From Pseudomonadota bacterium (GTDB lineage: Bacteria > Pseudomonadota > Gammaproteobacteria > Acidiferrobacterales > UBA6901), in NCBI GenBank assembly GCA_021790335.1, contig JAJYEE010000009.1, positions 17,876 to 81,875 on the forward strand: a DNA stretch of 64,000 nt, read 5' to 3'. The notes below the pieces were generated by a model. It was not told the origin of the DNA and ran no database searches. It saw only the letters and a list, made by a program, of their open reading frames with translations. A program made the position numbers and the translations under genes. Within the stretch, counting starts at the first letter, position 1, and each line of letters begins with the position of its first letter. Shown here piece after piece: positions 24,871-37,195 of this stretch.

Positions 24871-25470
24871 TCAGGTGCGCGCATTCTGCTGCCCCAGCAG
24901 GCGGCGTACCGGACCGAAGCTGCGCCGGTGGGCGAGGCTGACGCCGTACCGCTCCAGGGCGGCCAGATGCTGGGGCGTCGGATAACCCTTGTGACGGGCA
25001 AAATCGTAACCCGGAAAAACACTGTCCAGGGCGCACATCTCGGCATCGCGGGCAACTTTGGCCAAAATCGAAGCAGCCGATATTGCCGGTTCCGTGACAT
25101 CTCCCCGCACGATAGCGCGAGCGGCGCACCGCAGGCGCGGCACCTGGTTGCCGTCGATCAGGGCTTCCACCGGCGCGGGTTCCAGTGCGGCGACTGCCCG
25201 GCTCATGGCCAGCAGGCTCGCCTGCAAAATATTCAGGTGGTCTATCTCCTCGACGGACGCAGATGCCACCGCCCAGGCCAGGGCATGGGAGCGGATTTGC
25301 TCGGCAAGGGCCTCGCGTCGCGCCGGCGCCAGGGTCTTTGAGTCCGCCAGCCCGACGACCGGTCGCTGCGGATCGAGAATCACCGCGGCCGCCAGAACCG
25401 GGCCCGCCAGCGGTCCGCGACCGGCTTCGTCGACCCCGGCCACGAGCAAGGCGGCACGCGGACTGCTCAT
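24871..25470 (-). CDS. rnhB: Ribonuclease HII
   Basis: [24 protein letters not shown], 199 aa, between lpxB and dnaE. Confidence 0.96.
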   Translation of the reverse strand: MSSPRAALLVAGVDEAGRGPLAGPVLAAAVILDPQRPVVGLADSKTLAPARREALAEQIRSHALAWAVASASVEEIDHLNILQASLLAMSRAVAALEPAPVEALIDGNQVPRLRCAARAIVRGDVTEPAISAASILAKVARDAEMCALDSVFPGYDFARHKGYPTPQHLAALERYGVSLAHRRSFGPVRRLLGQQNART

Positions 25471-26642
25471 GCCGGGCCCGCCCCGGCGCGGCCAAGCTCC
25501 TGCAGGACGGCCTCCGCGGCCCTTTCGCTGGCGCCGCGCCGCAACTGCTCATGGATCTTCCCGAACGCCTGCAGCGTCTCGCGCCTTCGGTCCGGATGGG
25601 TCAGCAGGTCTTCAATCTCGCACCCCAGCTTCTCGGGCACCGCGTCGCGCTGCAACAGCTCCGGCACCAGCGCGCTGCCGGCCAGATTGTTGGGCATCGA
25701 GTAGCGGCGCACATGCGAAAATAGCTTGATCAGCATGTAGCTCGGCCAGGACACCCGGTAGGTGACAACCATCAGGCGTTTGACCAGAAGCGCCTCAAGG
25801 GTTGCGGTGCCGGACGCCACCAGAGCAACGTCGGCCGCACCCAGAGCATCGCGCGAGTGACCGTGCAGACGCGTAAGCGGCAGATCCCAGGCGCTGTTGT
25901 GCTTTATCGCATCCTCGAATATCTGGCGCGTGCTGCGGTTCACGAACGGCGCAATGAATTGCATGTCGGGGTGCCGGCCATGCAACCACAGCGCTGTCTT
26001 CACGAACACGTCGGCGAGCGCGCGCAGTTCGCTCACGCGGCTACCGGGAAGAAGAGCGACTATGACCCTGTCCAGTGGAAGCCTCAGCTGCGCGCGCACC
26101 AGCCGCATATCCACCCGCTCGGGGATTTCGTCCGCCAACGGATGTCCGACGAATTCCACCGGCACACCACGAGACCGGTAAAACTGCTCTTCGAACGGAA
26201 ATAGTGTCAGCATTCGATCGACCGCTTTGCGTATCTTGCGCACGCGATAGCTGCGCCACGCCCATACCTGCGGACTGACGTAATGCAGGGTGCGGATGCC
26301 GGCACGTCTGAGCGCATGTTCCAGCCCCAGATTGAAGCCGGGGGAATCTATGCCGATGAACAAGTCCGGGGGGTTGTCCAGGAAATGGTGCCGCAAACGG
26401 GCGCGGATCGCACGCAGCTCGCGGTATCGGCCCAATACCTCGGTCAGGCCGAGTACCGACAGCCGTTCCATAGGAAACAGGCTGTTGCAGCCGAGCGCCG
26501 TCATCTCCGGCCCTCCAATCCCTTCGAACTCGACAGACGGAAGGCGCTTCCTCAGCGCCTGGATCAGGCGTGCACCCAGCAGGTCGCCAGACACCTCACC
26601 GGCTACGACACCGATGCGAACGGTCGAAGTGGATCGCGGCAT
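25467..26642 (-). CDS. lpxB: Lipid-A-disaccharide synthase
   Basis: [21 protein letters not shown]...[14 protein letters not shown]...[10 protein letters not shown]. Confidence 0.97.
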   Translation of the reverse strand: MPRSTSTVRIGVVAGEVSGDLLGARLIQALRKRLPSVEFEGIGGPEMTALGCNSLFPMERLSVLGLTEVLGRYRELRAIRARLRHHFLDNPPDLFIGIDSPGFNLGLEHALRRAGIRTLHYVSPQVWAWRSYRVRKIRKAVDRMLTLFPFEEQFYRSRGVPVEFVGHPLADEIPERVDMRLVRAQLRLPLDRVIVALLPGSRVSELRALADVFVKTALWLHGRHPDMQFIAPFVNRSTRQIFEDAIKHNSAWDLPLTRLHGHSRDALGAADVALVASGTATLEALLVKRLMVVTYRVSWPSYMLIKLFSHVRRYSMPNNLAGSALVPELLQRDAVPEKLGCEIEDLLTHPDRRRETLQAFGKIHEQLRRGASERAAEAVLQELGRAGAGPA

Positions 26643-26657
26643 TTCTCTTCACATGCT

Positions 26658-27428
26658 CTAACGTATGATGCCGCGGTGCGACTGCCGGATGAAGTCCGCG
26701 AGATGACGGACCTCCTCGTGCTCCTGTGCCATGCTGTCCAGACGTTCAAGTGCCTGGTCCAGTTTCAGCCCCGACCGGTAAATGATCTTGTACGCGCGTC
26801 GGAGCGCGTCGATGGCGGCTTCTGAAAAGCCGCGCCGCTTGAGCCCGCGCAAATTGAGGCCATACGGTCTGGCCGTGTTCCCGGAGGCAAGAATGAACGG
26901 CGGCACGTCCTTGAACGTTATGGTCGCGATGCCGGTCATGCAGTGCGCACCAACGCGACAGAACTGGTGAATGCCGGTGAATCCGCCGAGAATCGCATAG
27001 TCGCCAACGAATACGTGCCCCGCCAGGCTGGCGCAGTTGGCGAACACAGTCTTGTTGCCGACGTGGCAGTCGTGCGCGACATGCACATAGGCCATGAACA
27101 GATTATCGTCACCGATGTGCGTGAGTCCGCCACCGGCAACGGTACCGCGGCTGAACGTGCAGTACTCACGCACGATGTTGCGGTCACCGACCTCCAGCCG
27201 CGTCGGCTCGCCGGCGTATTTCAGATCCTGCGGCGCTTCGCCGAGCGAGGCGAACTGGAAGATCCGGTTCTGCCTTCCGATGCGCGTGGGGCCATTGATG
27301 ACCACATGCGGACCGATCCAGCTGCCGTCGCCGATCTCCACTCCCGCACCGATGACCGAGAATGGACCGACATGCACGTTCTCTCCCAGACGTGCCGAGG
27401 GATCTATGATGGCCTGCGGATGAATCAC
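26658..27428 (-). CDS. lpxA: UDP-N-acetylglucosamine acyltransferase
   Basis: MIHPQAIIDPSARLGENVHVGPFSVIGAGVEIGDGSWIGPHVVI hexapeptide repeats; GGFTGIHQFCRVGAHCMTG. Confidence 0.97.
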   Translation of the reverse strand: MIHPQAIIDPSARLGENVHVGPFSVIGAGVEIGDGSWIGPHVVINGPTRIGRQNRIFQFASLGEAPQDLKYAGEPTRLEVGDRNIVREYCTFSRGTVAGGGLTHIGDDNLFMAYVHVAHDCHVGNKTVFANCASLAGHVFVGDYAILGGFTGIHQFCRVGAHCMTGIATITFKDVPPFILASGNTARPYGLNLRGLKRRGFSEAAIDALRRAYKIIYRSGLKLDQALERLDSMAQEHEEVRHLADFIRQSHRGIIR

Positions 27429-27875
27429 CTACTCGAATTCCTTGTATGTGCACATCAGCTCCGCGCTGCAGCAAAGTTCTCCATCAACCTTGGCGGCGGC
27501 ATTGAACTTGTAAATGCCATGCATCTTCCGCTTCAGCGATACTTCTATGCGCAACTGGTCGCCGGGCTCTACCGGGCGCTTGAAGCGCGCCTTGTCGATA
27601 CCTACAAACAGATACACCGAGTTCTGAGTCGGCAGGGTCTCCGCCGTCCTGAAGGAAAGAACACCGCAGGCCTGAGCCATCGCTTCCACCACCAGCACTC
27701 CGGGCATGACCGGACGATTCGGAAAATGCCCCTGGAAAAACGGTTCATTGATGGTGACGTTCTTGATTGCCACCAGTGACTCATCGGGCGTGTACTCCAA
27801 CACTCGGTCGATCAGCAGAAACGGGTAGCGATGCGGGAGATGTTTCAGTACGTTATAGATATCCAAACTAGTCAA
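27429..27875 (-). CDS. fabZ: 3-hydroxyacyl-ACP dehydratase FabZ (TTG start inferred, overlaps lpxD stop)
   Basis: [16 protein letters not shown]...[28 protein letters not shown]. Confidence 0.95.
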   Translation of the reverse strand: MTSLDIYNVLKHLPHRYPFLLIDRVLEYTPDESLVAIKNVTINEPFFQGHFPNRPVMPGVLVVEAMAQACGVLSFRTAETLPTQNSVYLFVGIDKARFKRPVEPGDQLRIEVSLKRKMHGIYKFNAAAKVDGELCCSAELMCTYKEFE

Positions 27876-28917
27876 GTTTTTCGCCCTCGATAAGCCTCTG
27901 CACCTTCTGTTCAAGTTCTTTGACCCGACGCACGAGCGCGTCCAGCTGGCGCAGTCTCGCCGCATTCTTGCGCCACGTACCGGCCTCTTCGGACGAGATC
28001 GCCGATGAATAGACTCCCGGCTTCGTTATCGATCCAGACACCAGAGATGTACCGGTAACGTGCACATCGTCGGTGATTTCCAGATGTCCGGCGATGCCGG
28101 CACGCCCTCCGAATGTGCAACGCTTGCCGATGACGACGCTACCGGCGACACCGACGAACGCCGCCATTGCCGTATGTTCGCCGATTTGCACGTTGTGCGC
28201 AATTTGGATCAGATTATCCAGCTTGACGCCGTCGGCGACGACCGTATCGCCGAGGGCACCGCGATCGATGGTGGTGTTCGCACCGACATCTACGTCGTCG
28301 CCCAGCACCACCCGTCCGAGCTGCGGCACCTTCACCCAGCTCGCGCCGTCATGCACATAACCGAAGCCGTCGCTGCCTATCACCGCGCCCGGGTGTATGA
28401 TGCATCGCCTTCCCACTATACACTCGCGGCATACCGTCACGTGCGCGACCAGGCGGCTTCCCGCACCGATCCTGGCTCCGCGATCGACAAAACTTCCCGG
28501 GCCGATGAACACGTTGTCGCCGATCACCGCACCGGCTTCTACGACCGCCTGCGGCCCGATCCAGGCCGTCGGAGAGACCTGCGCACCGTCTGCGACCGTC
28601 GCGCTGAAATGAATTCCCGGGTTCCAGGCCGGCTCCGGATTGAACAGCGCCGCAATCCGCGCAAAACACAGGTGCGGCTCATCCACTATGAGCGCAGTAC
28701 CGGAAAAATGCCGGACGTCGTCTTCGGTCAGGATCACGGCGCCGGCACGGGTGGTGGCAAGGTATCTGTGGAAGTTTGGGTTCGACAGGAACGCGATATC
28801 ACGCGGCCCTGCACCCGCCAGGGTCGCCACGCCGTCGATCTCGCGCGTCCCATCACCCCGCACCTGCCCGCGAAATCGCCGTGCAAGTTCTTCAAGTGTA
28901 ACCGCCGCCATTGCCAA
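27868..28917 (-). CDS. lpxD: UDP-3-O-(3-hydroxymyristoyl)glucosamine N-acyltransferase
   Basis: [42 protein letters not shown]; hexapeptide repeats; GSDGFGYV. Confidence 0.97.
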   Translation of the reverse strand: MAMAAVTLEELARRFRGQVRGDGTREIDGVATLAGAGPRDIAFLSNPNFHRYLATTRAGAVILTEDDVRHFSGTALIVDEPHLCFARIAALFNPEPAWNPGIHFSATVADGAQVSPTAWIGPQAVVEAGAVIGDNVFIGPGSFVDRGARIGAGSRLVAHVTVCRECIVGRRCIIHPGAVIGSDGFGYVHDGASWVKVPQLGRVVLGDDVDVGANTTIDRGALGDTVVADGVKLDNLIQIAHNVQIGEHTAMAAFVGVAGSVVIGKRCTFGGRAGIAGHLEITDDVHVTGTSLVSGSITKPGVYSSAISSEEAGTWRKNAARLRQLDALVRRVKELEQKVQRLIEGEKLD

Positions 28918-29253
28918 TCCGGATTATCGCATCCCCAGCGCTTCTAGGCCGCCGGCGGCGGCAACCGCCCGCCTCGCCGGCCCCACTCCTCCCCCGCCTC
29001 ACACATATTACCAAACCGACCGCCATGCCGCTGCAGCCGCCACCGCCGCACATCCCGGACAGCACGTCCCCGTACAATGCGCCATCCCGCCCCGGCCGCC
29101 ACAAGGACACGCTCTGCGACCCTGGTTGCGCGTGCCGCACAGTTAGGTCGCGCTTACCCGCGATCCGGCAACGGAATCTTCGGTGTTGCGCCTCCGATTT
29201 CCCATACAACCGGCAGCGCGCCGACGCCCCTCACGCGGGCAGGCGCGCGCCCG

Positions 29254-31551
29254 TCATTGGAAAGTCGTGCCCAGCGAAAACTGGAACATCTCCGTGTTGT
29301 CCCCGGGCTTCTTGTTCAATGGAGTCGCGACACTGATGCTCAACGGTCCCACCGGAGAATACCAGTGGAAAGCCAGACCCGCCGCATAGCGCATCTGCCC
29401 GAGATCCACGGGCTGACCGGTTCCATACACCATACCGGCATCCGTAAACACACTCAAGCGCATGGATTTGTTGTCGGCCGCGGTGCCGGGAACCGGAAAA
29501 AGAAGCGAGGCGTTGGCAAGCACCCTGCGGTTACCGCCGATCGGCAGGGTCGGATTCGGCCCGCCTACGTCTTTCGGCCCGAGCGACTCGGGACTGAAGC
29601 CGCGCACGGTGCTGCTGCCGCCGGCATAGAAATTCTTGTAGAACGGCAGATCATGGGTATTGCCGTAGCCGCCGCCGAAATCATACTCGGCGCGTGCCTC
29701 CAGGGTATAGCGCGGACTGAGCGGATGATAGGCGCCTGCCTTCATCGTCATCAGGTAGTATTCCAAGTCGCTCCCCGGCACCGCCACCTCTGCCTGCAGA
29801 CGCTGATAGGTACCTTTCCGTGGAAAAATCGGATTATCGAGCGTATTGCGTTCCCAGCCCAACGTACCCTTGACAACGCTATTGTCGGGGCCGTACTTGG
29901 CCACGAAGTTCTGGGCAACCAGGGCACTGGACGTATTGACGCTCAGCGCTACGCGCTCGAAACCGAGCCCGAGGTTCAAAGTACGGAACTCTCCGATCGG
30001 TATGCCGTAGAGCACCGCCGCACCAACGGTGCTGGAGTTGTAGGCCGCGATGTAGGCGGCGGACGCGTTGATCTGACTGTCGTAGACGGTCAGACTGCGG
30101 CTCACTCCGTCCATCGTGTAATAGGGATTGGTGTAAGTAACGTCGACATGCTTGTCGTAACTGCTGGTGTCGACGCTCGTACTCAGCTGCTTGCCGGTAC
30201 CGAAAAGGTTCTGGAAGGTCACGCTCGCGGTCAACAGCAGATGATCCACGTCGGAATACCCTATTCCGGCCATGAAGTTGTTGACCAGCCGCTCCTTCAC
30301 GGCAACGTCCATATCAACCTCATCCGAGGTGCCCGGAACCGCCGGTGTCTCGACATTTACACTGTCAAACAGCCCCAGGCGCTGCAGGCGCCTGCGCGAG
30401 AGCTTGATCTTCGACGCCGAAAACCACGCGCCCTCGAACTGCCGCATCTCGCGTCGCAGCACATCGTCGTCAGTGCTGTTGTTGCCGATGAAATTCACGC
30501 GCCGTACGTACACACGCCGTCCCGGATCAATGTAAAACGTGAACGCCACACTCCCATTCTTGCGATCGATTTCAGGTACCGCATTCACGTTGGCAAATGC
30601 GTACCCCAGGTCGCCGAGACGTCCGGAAATGCGCTTGCTGCTGTCGACCACCTTTTGTCGCGAAAATACTGATCCGGGCTTTATGCTTATCAGCGACTTC
30701 AGTACCGCCTCCGGAAGGATGAGATTGCCTGCCAGCTTATACCCGGAAACCATGTAGCGCCGGCCCTCACTGATGTTGACGGTGATGTAGATCTGGCGCT
30801 TGTCGGGTGTGATCGACACCTCGGTGGAACCGATATTGAAATTGAGAAAACCGCGATCCTGGTAGAAAGCGCGCAGGTTTTCGAGGTCTCCGGCAAGCTG
30901 TTGCTTGGAGTACTGGTCGTTCTTGGTCAGAAAGCTGAACAGGGTCGGCGTGCTGAGCTTGAACGTGCCGAGCAGCTCCTTCTCGGAAAAGCTGTGGTTA
31001 CCGACGATGGTGATCTGCCGGATCTTTGCGACCTGCCCCTCGGAGACGGCGATATCGATGGCAACACGGTTGCGCGGTCGTGGCGTCACCGTGGTCTTCA
31101 CCTTGACTGCGTAATAGCCACGGGCAAAATACTGGCCCTTCAGTTCCTGTTCCATCTGGTCCAGCACCGACTTGTCGAGCACCCTGCCTTTGGCAAGGCC
31201 CACCTGCTCGAGCCCCTTCTTCAACGTGCTCTTGTCGAGTTCCTTGACTCCGGTAACCTTAATGCTGGCGATGGATGGTCTTTCGACAACCTTTACTATC
31301 AGCGTGCTGCCGCTGCGGTCAAGACTGACATCGCGAAAGAATCCGGTCTTGAACAGCGCCTTGATCGCATCGCTCGCGCGGCGCGACGTGACCGTGCTGC
31401 CGATTTTGATTGGCAGGTAATTGAACACAGTGCCTGCGGATATGCGTTGCAGTCCTATGACCCGGATGTCCTTGACTACGAAGGATTCGATTGCATAGGC
31501 AGGAGCGGCAACCAGCGCGCACAGAAGCAGAACCGCAGAAATTACTTTCAT
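29254..31551 (-). CDS. bamA: Outer membrane protein assembly factor BamA
   Basis: 765 aa; FVVKDIRVIGLQRISAGTVFNYLPIKIG POTRA; barrel ending VATPLNKKPGDNTEMFQFSLGTTFQ. Confidence 0.97.
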   Translation of the reverse strand: MKVISAVLLLCALVAAPAYAIESFVVKDIRVIGLQRISAGTVFNYLPIKIGSTVTSRRASDAIKALFKTGFFRDVSLDRSGSTLIVKVVERPSIASIKVTGVKELDKSTLKKGLEQVGLAKGRVLDKSVLDQMEQELKGQYFARGYYAVKVKTTVTPRPRNRVAIDIAVSEGQVAKIRQITIVGNHSFSEKELLGTFKLSTPTLFSFLTKNDQYSKQQLAGDLENLRAFYQDRGFLNFNIGSTEVSITPDKRQIYITVNISEGRRYMVSGYKLAGNLILPEAVLKSLISIKPGSVFSRQKVVDSSKRISGRLGDLGYAFANVNAVPEIDRKNGSVAFTFYIDPGRRVYVRRVNFIGNNSTDDDVLRREMRQFEGAWFSASKIKLSRRRLQRLGLFDSVNVETPAVPGTSDEVDMDVAVKERLVNNFMAGIGYSDVDHLLLTASVTFQNLFGTGKQLSTSVDTSSYDKHVDVTYTNPYYTMDGVSRSLTVYDSQINASAAYIAAYNSSTVGAAVLYGIPIGEFRTLNLGLGFERVALSVNTSSALVAQNFVAKYGPDNSVVKGTLGWERNTLDNPIFPRKGTYQRLQAEVAVPGSDLEYYLMTMKAGAYHPLSPRYTLEARAEYDFGGGYGNTHDLPFYKNFYAGGSSTVRGFSPESLGPKDVGGPNPTLPIGGNRRVLANASLLFPVPGTAADNKSMRLSVFTDAGMVYGTGQPVDLGQMRYAAGLAFHWYSPVGPLSISVATPLNKKPGDNTEMFQFSLGTTFQ

Positions 31552-31583
31552 TATTTATATAGGCGGTGGAATTTGTGAATTGG

Positions 31584-32948
31584 CTATTGCAGTAGTCTGA
31601 CAAAATCGTTGTAGAAAGCCAGCGCCATCAATGCAGCAAGCAGAATCACTCCGACCTGCTGACTCCAGTACAGCGCGCGTTCCGGCAGAGGGCCACCCTT
31701 GATCGCCTCTATCAGATACACCACGAGATGCCCTCCATCGAGGACCGGGACCGGCAGCAGGTTCAGCACGCCGAGGCTGACGCTGATCACCGCAAGAAAC
31801 ATGATGAACCGCCCGAACCCGATACGGGCAGTGTATCCAGCGTAGCGGGCAATGGTGATCGGACCGCTGATCGCATGGGTGGATACCTTCAGTTCGAGCA
31901 TTTTGACAAGCATCTTGACGGTAATCGACGACATCAGCCAGGTGTCATCCACGCTTTCCAGCAGCGCCCTCGCCGGGTTGAGCCGCACCAGCACACGCAT
32001 GTCCGCAGGCACCGTGGGAGGTCTGACACCAACCCCGATGCGTCCGATCCGCTGCCCTGCGCTCTCGACCACCTCAGGTGTCAGGGTGAAATTGATCCGC
32101 GCACCCGACCGCTCCACTGTGAGCACCATGGGCCGCCCGGGGCTTGTGCGGATGGCGGAGACCACATCATCCCAAGAGCGCATCGGTTTGCCATCGATGC
32201 TCGTCAGCAGGTCGCCGACCTTGAGGCCGGCTTTCGCCGCCGGGCTGCCGGAAACCACAGTACCAACGATCGGCACGATTCTGGGCGAATATCCGTACAG
32301 CCCGGTCGCGCTCCCCAGCATCCCGGAGCTGATCTGATTTGCCGAAAGCGACGACAGGTCGAGTATCCGCGTCACGATCTTTCCCTGTGGATCCCGCACC
32401 TTGAAGCGGACCCGCGATTTCTCCAGGGCTTTTGCGAACAGATACAGCCGCCGCTGGCCCCAGCTCCGCACCGGCTTGCCGTCAATGCTGAGGATATCGT
32501 CACCCACCCGGAACCCTGCCTTCTGGGCAATCGACCCGTTCGCTACCTTCCCGACAATCGGCTTGATTCCCTGAATTCCGACCGAAAACAGCGCCCAGTA
32601 CACGACAACCGCAAACAGCAAGTTGAACGCCGGGCCCGCCAGCACGACGGCGCCACGCTTGATCAACGGCTGGCGGTTGAAAGCGCGGTGCAGATCCTCC
32701 GCCGGCACCTCGCCTTCGGCTTCGTCGAGCATCTTGACGTAACCGCCCAGCGGCAGCACCGCGAGCACCAGCTCGGTCTGGTCAGCACCGAAGCGGCGCG
32801 ACCACAACGGCTTGCCGAAACCGATCGAGAACCGCAGTACCTTGATCCCCAGGCGGCGCGCAACCCAGTAATGTCCAAACTCGTGCACGATGACGAGTAT
32901 CCCGATCGCCACCACGAACGCGAGCGCCGAAATTGCGAACGTTGTCAC
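31584..32948 (-). CDS. rseP: RIP metalloprotease RseP
   Basis: [33 protein letters not shown] domains; [14 protein letters not shown]. Confidence 0.97.
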   Translation of the reverse strand: MTTFAISALAFVVAIGILVIVHEFGHYWVARRLGIKVLRFSIGFGKPLWSRRFGADQTELVLAVLPLGGYVKMLDEAEGEVPAEDLHRAFNRQPLIKRGAVVLAGPAFNLLFAVVVYWALFSVGIQGIKPIVGKVANGSIAQKAGFRVGDDILSIDGKPVRSWGQRRLYLFAKALEKSRVRFKVRDPQGKIVTRILDLSSLSANQISSGMLGSATGLYGYSPRIVPIVGTVVSGSPAAKAGLKVGDLLTSIDGKPMRSWDDVVSAIRTSPGRPMVLTVERSGARINFTLTPEVVESAGQRIGRIGVGVRPPTVPADMRVLVRLNPARALLESVDDTWLMSSITVKMLVKMLELKVSTHAISGPITIARYAGYTARIGFGRFIMFLAVISVSLGVLNLLPVPVLDGGHLVVYLIEAIKGGPLPERALYWSQQVGVILLAALMALAFYNDFVRLLQ

Positions 32949-34201
32949 TGCATTCCTCGCTTGGGCCTGCTCGAAAGTCCGGCAATAAACTGCTGCGCAA
33001 CCCTGCGGGCGCGCGCATCGTCTGCCAGGATAACCTCGAGTTCAGCCTCATCGTTCATCGAGACCCGCGACAGCACGTACTCGATGATCCGCGGTATGTC
33101 TGTAAACCCCACTGCGCCGCCGAGAAATGCAGTTACTGCGACTTCGTTTGCCGCATTAAGAATGGCCGGCGTTGTACCCCCCATGCGTGCCGCCTCTGCT
33201 GCCAGGCGCAGACACGGGAAGCGTTGCGGATCGGGTCGCTCGAAGTCAAGCCTGGCCACTTCCACCAGATCAAGCGCCCTTACGCCGGACTCCATGCGAT
33301 CCGGCCAGGCCAGGGCATGGGCGATCGGCGTGCGCATGTCCGGATTTCCAAGCTGTGCCAGCACGGATCCGTCTGCATACGAAACCAGAGAATGTACCAC
33401 GCTTTGCGGATGGATAACGATCTCAATCTGGTCCGGCACCACACCGAAAAGCCGGCATGCCTCGATCAGTTCCAGTCCCTTGTTCATGAGCGTCGCGGAA
33501 TCGACCGAAATCTTGCGGCCCATCGCCCAGCGCGGGTGAGCGCAGGCCTGCTCGGGCGTAACACCGACGAGCTCGGCAAGCGGCGTGGTGCGAAACGGTC
33601 CTCCCGAACAGGTCAGAAAGATCTTGCGCATACCCAGACTCGGGGCACCGGTCTGGTAGCCGCCGGGCAGGCACTGAAAGATCGCGTTATGCTCGCTGTC
33701 GACCGGAAGCAGCTGCGCTCCGGAGCGGCACGCCTCGCGCATGAGGATATGACCGGACATGACGAGCGGCTCCTTGTTGGCCAGAAGCACCCGCTTTCCG
33801 CGGCGAACCGCTTCGAGCGTCGGCAACAGCCCTGCGGCGCCCACGATCGCTGCCACGACGATGTCGCTTTGCGCCAGCGCTGCGGCACTTTCGAGGCCCT
33901 CCTCCCCTGAAAGGACTTCGGTCGGCAGACCCAGTCCGGCCAGCTTGCGCCGCAGCACCTCCGCAGCGCCGGACTCACGCATGACTGCTACTTCCGGAGC
34001 ATGCCGGCGGCACTGCTCGAACAGCCGGTCGACCTGGGTATTTGCGGTCAAAGCGACGACGCGAAAACGCTGCGGATGGCGCGCCAGGACATCGAGAGCG
34101 CTGATTCCGATCGAGCCGGTCGACCCGAGTATCGTGACACCCCGCGCACCGCCGGCGCGCTGGTCCTGCACCGGACTCCCGGAATCCTGGCGATTGGTCA
34201 T
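32945..34201 (-). CDS. dxr: 1-deoxy-D-xylulose-5-phosphate reductoisomerase
   Basis: [49 protein letters not shown]. Confidence 0.97.
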   Translation of the reverse strand: MTNRQDSGSPVQDQRAGGARGVTILGSTGSIGISALDVLARHPQRFRVVALTANTQVDRLFEQCRRHAPEVAVMRESGAAEVLRRKLAGLGLPTEVLSGEEGLESAAALAQSDIVVAAIVGAAGLLPTLEAVRRGKRVLLANKEPLVMSGHILMREACRSGAQLLPVDSEHNAIFQCLPGGYQTGAPSLGMRKIFLTCSGGPFRTTPLAELVGVTPEQACAHPRWAMGRKISVDSATLMNKGLELIEACRLFGVVPDQIEIVIHPQSVVHSLVSYADGSVLAQLGNPDMRTPIAHALAWPDRMESGVRALDLVEVARLDFERPDPQRFPCLRLAAEAARMGGTTPAILNAANEVAVTAFLGGAVGFTDIPRIIEYVLSRVSMNDEAELEVILADDARARRVAQQFIAGLSSRPKRGMQ

Positions 34202-35013
34202 AACCGCGGCCTCAGCAGCAGCCACCCGAGCACGAATGCGGGCGCAGCGGCGGTAAAGGCATCAATGCGGTCGAGCACTCCGCCGTGGCCCGGCAGAAGA
34301 CTGCCGCTATCTTTGACCCCGGCAATGCGCTTTGCCCGGCTCTCAACAAGATCGCCCAGCACCGAAAAAAGCGTGGCGATCACCGTGATCACAAGCCACA
34401 GCGCCAGCGACGGCGCGCTCAGCTTCCATATGTACTTTCCGCAGGCGAGCGCCAGAAGCGATGCCATCACCACACCACCCAGCAGTCCCTCGAGACTTTT
34501 TCCGGGGCTGACGTGCGGCGCGATCTTGGTCCTGCCCCAGGGCCTGCCGACAAAGTATGCGCTGGAATCGGCCGTCCATACCAACATCATTATAAAGAGC
34601 GTCAGCCGCGGACCGCCGTCACGACGCGCATGGACGACCAATGGCGCGATCCAGGCCGGAATCAGGATGAAGAACCCGCTCAGACGCTTGCCGAACGCCG
34701 TCGCCAGGAATCCCTGCCGCAGATCGGAATAATGCACCAGCTCGAACAACGCCCAGATCCACCATGCAACGCTCACGAGCATCACCGGCAGCGCTGGGGC
34801 CCGGTAGGCCGCCAAGCCCGCAACCGCCAGCACCCCGACGTAGAGACTCCGCGACAACAGCCCGGTCAGCCCGCACAGCGCCGTCCATTCCCATGCTGCG
34901 GCGATGAAGAAAATTCCGAGCAGGGCTCCGAACAGGGGAGTGGTGAGATAAAACGTCGCCCAAACCATCAGCGGCGCCAGCACCGCGGCGGTAAGGACGC
35001 GCAGCCTAAGCAC
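34198..35013 (-). CDS. cdsA: Phosphatidate cytidylyltransferase
   Basis: Multi-[45 protein letters not shown] signature; GTG start inferred. Confidence 0.95.
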   Translation of the reverse strand: MLRLRVLTAAVLAPLMVWATFYLTTPLFGALLGIFFIAAAWEWTALCGLTGLLSRSLYVGVLAVAGLAAYRAPALPVMLVSVAWWIWALFELVHYSDLRQGFLATAFGKRLSGFFILIPAWIAPLVVHARRDGGPRLTLFIMMLVWTADSSAYFVGRPWGRTKIAPHVSPGKSLEGLLGGVVMASLLALACGKYIWKLSAPSLALWLVITVIATLFSVLGDLVESRAKRIAGVKDSGSLLPGHGGVLDRIDAFTAAAPAFVLGWLLLRPRL

Positions 35014-35821
35014 GCTTGCCGGCGCTCCCCGATGTAGCGGCCTCGATCTGCTCGCCAGTGTGACCGAAGCGGCGCTGCCGCCCGGCGTAAGACGCCAGCG
35101 CGATCTCGAACTGCCCGCGGTCAAAATCCGGCCACAGCACCGGCGTAAAATAGAGTTCGGTGTATGCCAGCTGCCATAGCAGAAAGTTGCTCACACGCTG
35201 CTCGCCACCGGTCCTTATGAACAAATCCGGCTCCGGCATCTTCGCCATGCTGAGAAAGGGCTCAAGGCTGTCGGCCGTAATGGATTCCGGATCGATCGTT
35301 CCTGTCGCCGCCCGGCGCGCGAGTTCACGGCAGGCCTGAACGATGTCCCAGCGGCCGCCGTAGTTGGCAGCGATCGTGAGCGTCAGAGCAGTGTTGTCGC
35401 GGGTAAGCGCCTCACCCTGACGTATGCGCTCCATCAGTTTGTCGCCAAAAGCGGCGACGTCGCCGATCACCCGGAAACGGATGTTGTTCGCATGCAGCTT
35501 CTTGACCTCCTTGTCGAGAGCCATGCCGAACAGATCCAGCAGCAGTCGCACCTCGGTCTCGGGGCGGCGCCAGTTCTCGCTGCTGAAGGCAAACAGCGTT
35601 AGGTAGCGAATGCCTTTCTCCCCGCATGCGGCAACCAGGTCACGGACCGCCTCGACTCCGCGACGGTGCCCGGCAAACCGCGGCAGCCCCCGGCTCTTGG
35701 CCCAGCGCCCGTTGCCGTCCATGATCACCGCGACATGCAGCGGCACCGGCGGCGTAACGGCACCTGACGTGGATGGTTTGGTTGGCTCAGGCATGTTGCG
35801 GAAACGTAATTTTGGAAGCAT
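35006..35821 (-). CDS. uppS: Isoprenyl transferase (UPP synthase)
   Basis: HVAVIMDGNGRWAKSRGLPRFAGHRRGVEAVR; DLFIRTGGEQRVSNFLLWQLAYTELYFT. Confidence 0.97.
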   Translation of the reverse strand: MLPKLRFRNMPEPTKPSTSGAVTPPVPLHVAVIMDGNGRWAKSRGLPRFAGHRRGVEAVRDLVAACGEKGIRYLTLFAFSSENWRRPETEVRLLLDLFGMALDKEVKKLHANNIRFRVIGDVAAFGDKLMERIRQGEALTRDNTALTLTIAANYGGRWDIVQACRELARRAATGTIDPESITADSLEPFLSMAKMPEPDLFIRTGGEQRVSNFLLWQLAYTELYFTPVLWPDFDRGQFEIALASYAGRQRRFGHTGEQIEAATSGSAGKRA

Positions 35822-35873
35822 TCATCGGGAGGATATCGGGCGTGGCAGCACGCTGGCGGTCGCGCGACGCCAT

Positions 35874-36440
35874 CTAGATCGCCATCAGATCGCGCTCCTT
35901 GGCGGCGATCACCTTATCCACATCTGCGGTAAACCTGTCGGTGAGCTTCTGGACCATATCGTGCGCGCGTTTCTCGTCGTCCTCCGAGATTTCCTTCTTC
36001 TTGAGAGCCTCCTTGAGATGGGTGATCCCGTCGCGACGCACATTGCGGATGGCAATCTTGGCGTCTTCGCCCTCGTTACGCACGACTTTTCCAAGTTCCT
36101 TGCGCCGCTCCTCGGTCAGTACCGGAAGTGGAACGCGGATCGTTTGTCCAGCCACCGCAGGATTGAGCCCGAGACCGGACTCCTGGATTGCCTTCTCGAT
36201 CGCCTGCACCATGCTCTTGTCATAGGGCGTGACAGCAAGCGAACGCGCGTCCGCCACCGCAATATTCGCCACCTGATTGAGCGGAGTCCGGCTGCCGTAG
36301 TATTCGACGTGAATATGCTCGAGCAGGCCGGCATGGGCCCGCCCGGTCCGGACTTTCTCAAGCGCCAGCTTGAGCGCTTCGACCGACTTTGCCATCCGCG
36401 CCTCGGCGTCCTGGCTGATCTTGCTGATCACCTCTTGCAT
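35874..36440 (-). CDS. frr: Ribosome-recycling factor
   Basis: 188 aa; [32 protein letters not shown]. Confidence 0.97.
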   Translation of the reverse strand: MQEVISKISQDAEARMAKSVEALKLALEKVRTGRAHAGLLEHIHVEYYGSRTPLNQVANIAVADARSLAVTPYDKSMVQAIEKAIQESGLGLNPAVAGQTIRVPLPVLTEERRKELGKVVRNEGEDAKIAIRNVRRDGITHLKEALKKKEISEDDEKRAHDMVQKLTDRFTADVDKVIAAKERDLMAI

Positions 36441-36444
36441 GGCC

Positions 36445-37161
36445 TCAATCTCCGCGTCTGACGAGCGTGCCTTCGTTCTCGCCCCGTATAACCCGCATCA
36501 GGCTTCCCGGCGTATTGATGCTGAACACGCGCAACTGCATATTCTGCTCGCGACACAGCGCGAGAGCAGTGGCGTCCATGACCCCGAGCCGTTTTTCCAG
36601 GGCTTCGTCATAAGTAAGAACGTCGTAGCGCCGCGCGTCCGCGTGGCGCATCGGATCCTTCGTATACACCCCGTCCACCTTGGTCGCCTTGAGGACGACA
36701 TCCGCACCGATTTCCAGGCCCCGCAGGCTCGCGGCCGTGTCGGTCGTGAAGAACGGGTTCCCTGTTCCGGCCGCGAAAATCACGACCCGCCCGCCTTCCA
36801 GGTATTGCAACGCCGCACGCCGTGAATACGGTTCAGCGACGACATCCATGAGCAACGCCGTAAGCACCACGGCTGGCACATCTGCCTGCCTCAGTGCGTC
36901 CTGCAACGACAGCGAGTTCATCACCGTGGCGAGCATGCCCATGTAATCTGCCGTAGCCCGGTCCATACCCTGGGCACCGGGCGCGATCCCGCGAAAGATG
37001 TTCCCTCCACCGATGACCACGGCCAGCTGCACGCCGGTGCCGACAACCTCCTTGATCTCACCGACGATGCGCCCCAGTACCTGACGGTTGATGCCGTAGG
37101 CATCATCGCCCATCAATGCCTCCCCGCTCAGCTTGAGCAGGATGCGGCGGTAAACCGGCAT
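36445..37161 (-). CDS. pyrH: UMP kinase
   Basis: [48 protein letters not shown]. Confidence 0.97.
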   Translation of the reverse strand: MPVYRRILLKLSGEALMGDDAYGINRQVLGRIVGEIKEVVGTGVQLAVVIGGGNIFRGIAPGAQGMDRATADYMGMLATVMNSLSLQDALRQADVPAVVLTALLMDVVAEPYSRRAALQYLEGGRVVIFAAGTGNPFFTTDTAASLRGLEIGADVVLKATKVDGVYTKDPMRHADARRYDVLTYDEALEKRLGVMDATALALCREQNMQLRVFSINTPGSLMRVIRGENEGTLVRRGD

Positions 37162-37195
37162 GGTGCTGCCCGGCAAGGACCCGCTGGTCAAGGAC

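Noticed and set aside
22216-25341. 1041-aa plus-strand ORF
   Set aside because: Antisense to dnaE and rnhB, which have unmistakable motifs; long antisense frames are expected in GC-rich codon usage
31728-33539. 603-aa plus-strand ORF
   Set aside because: Antisense to rseP/dxr
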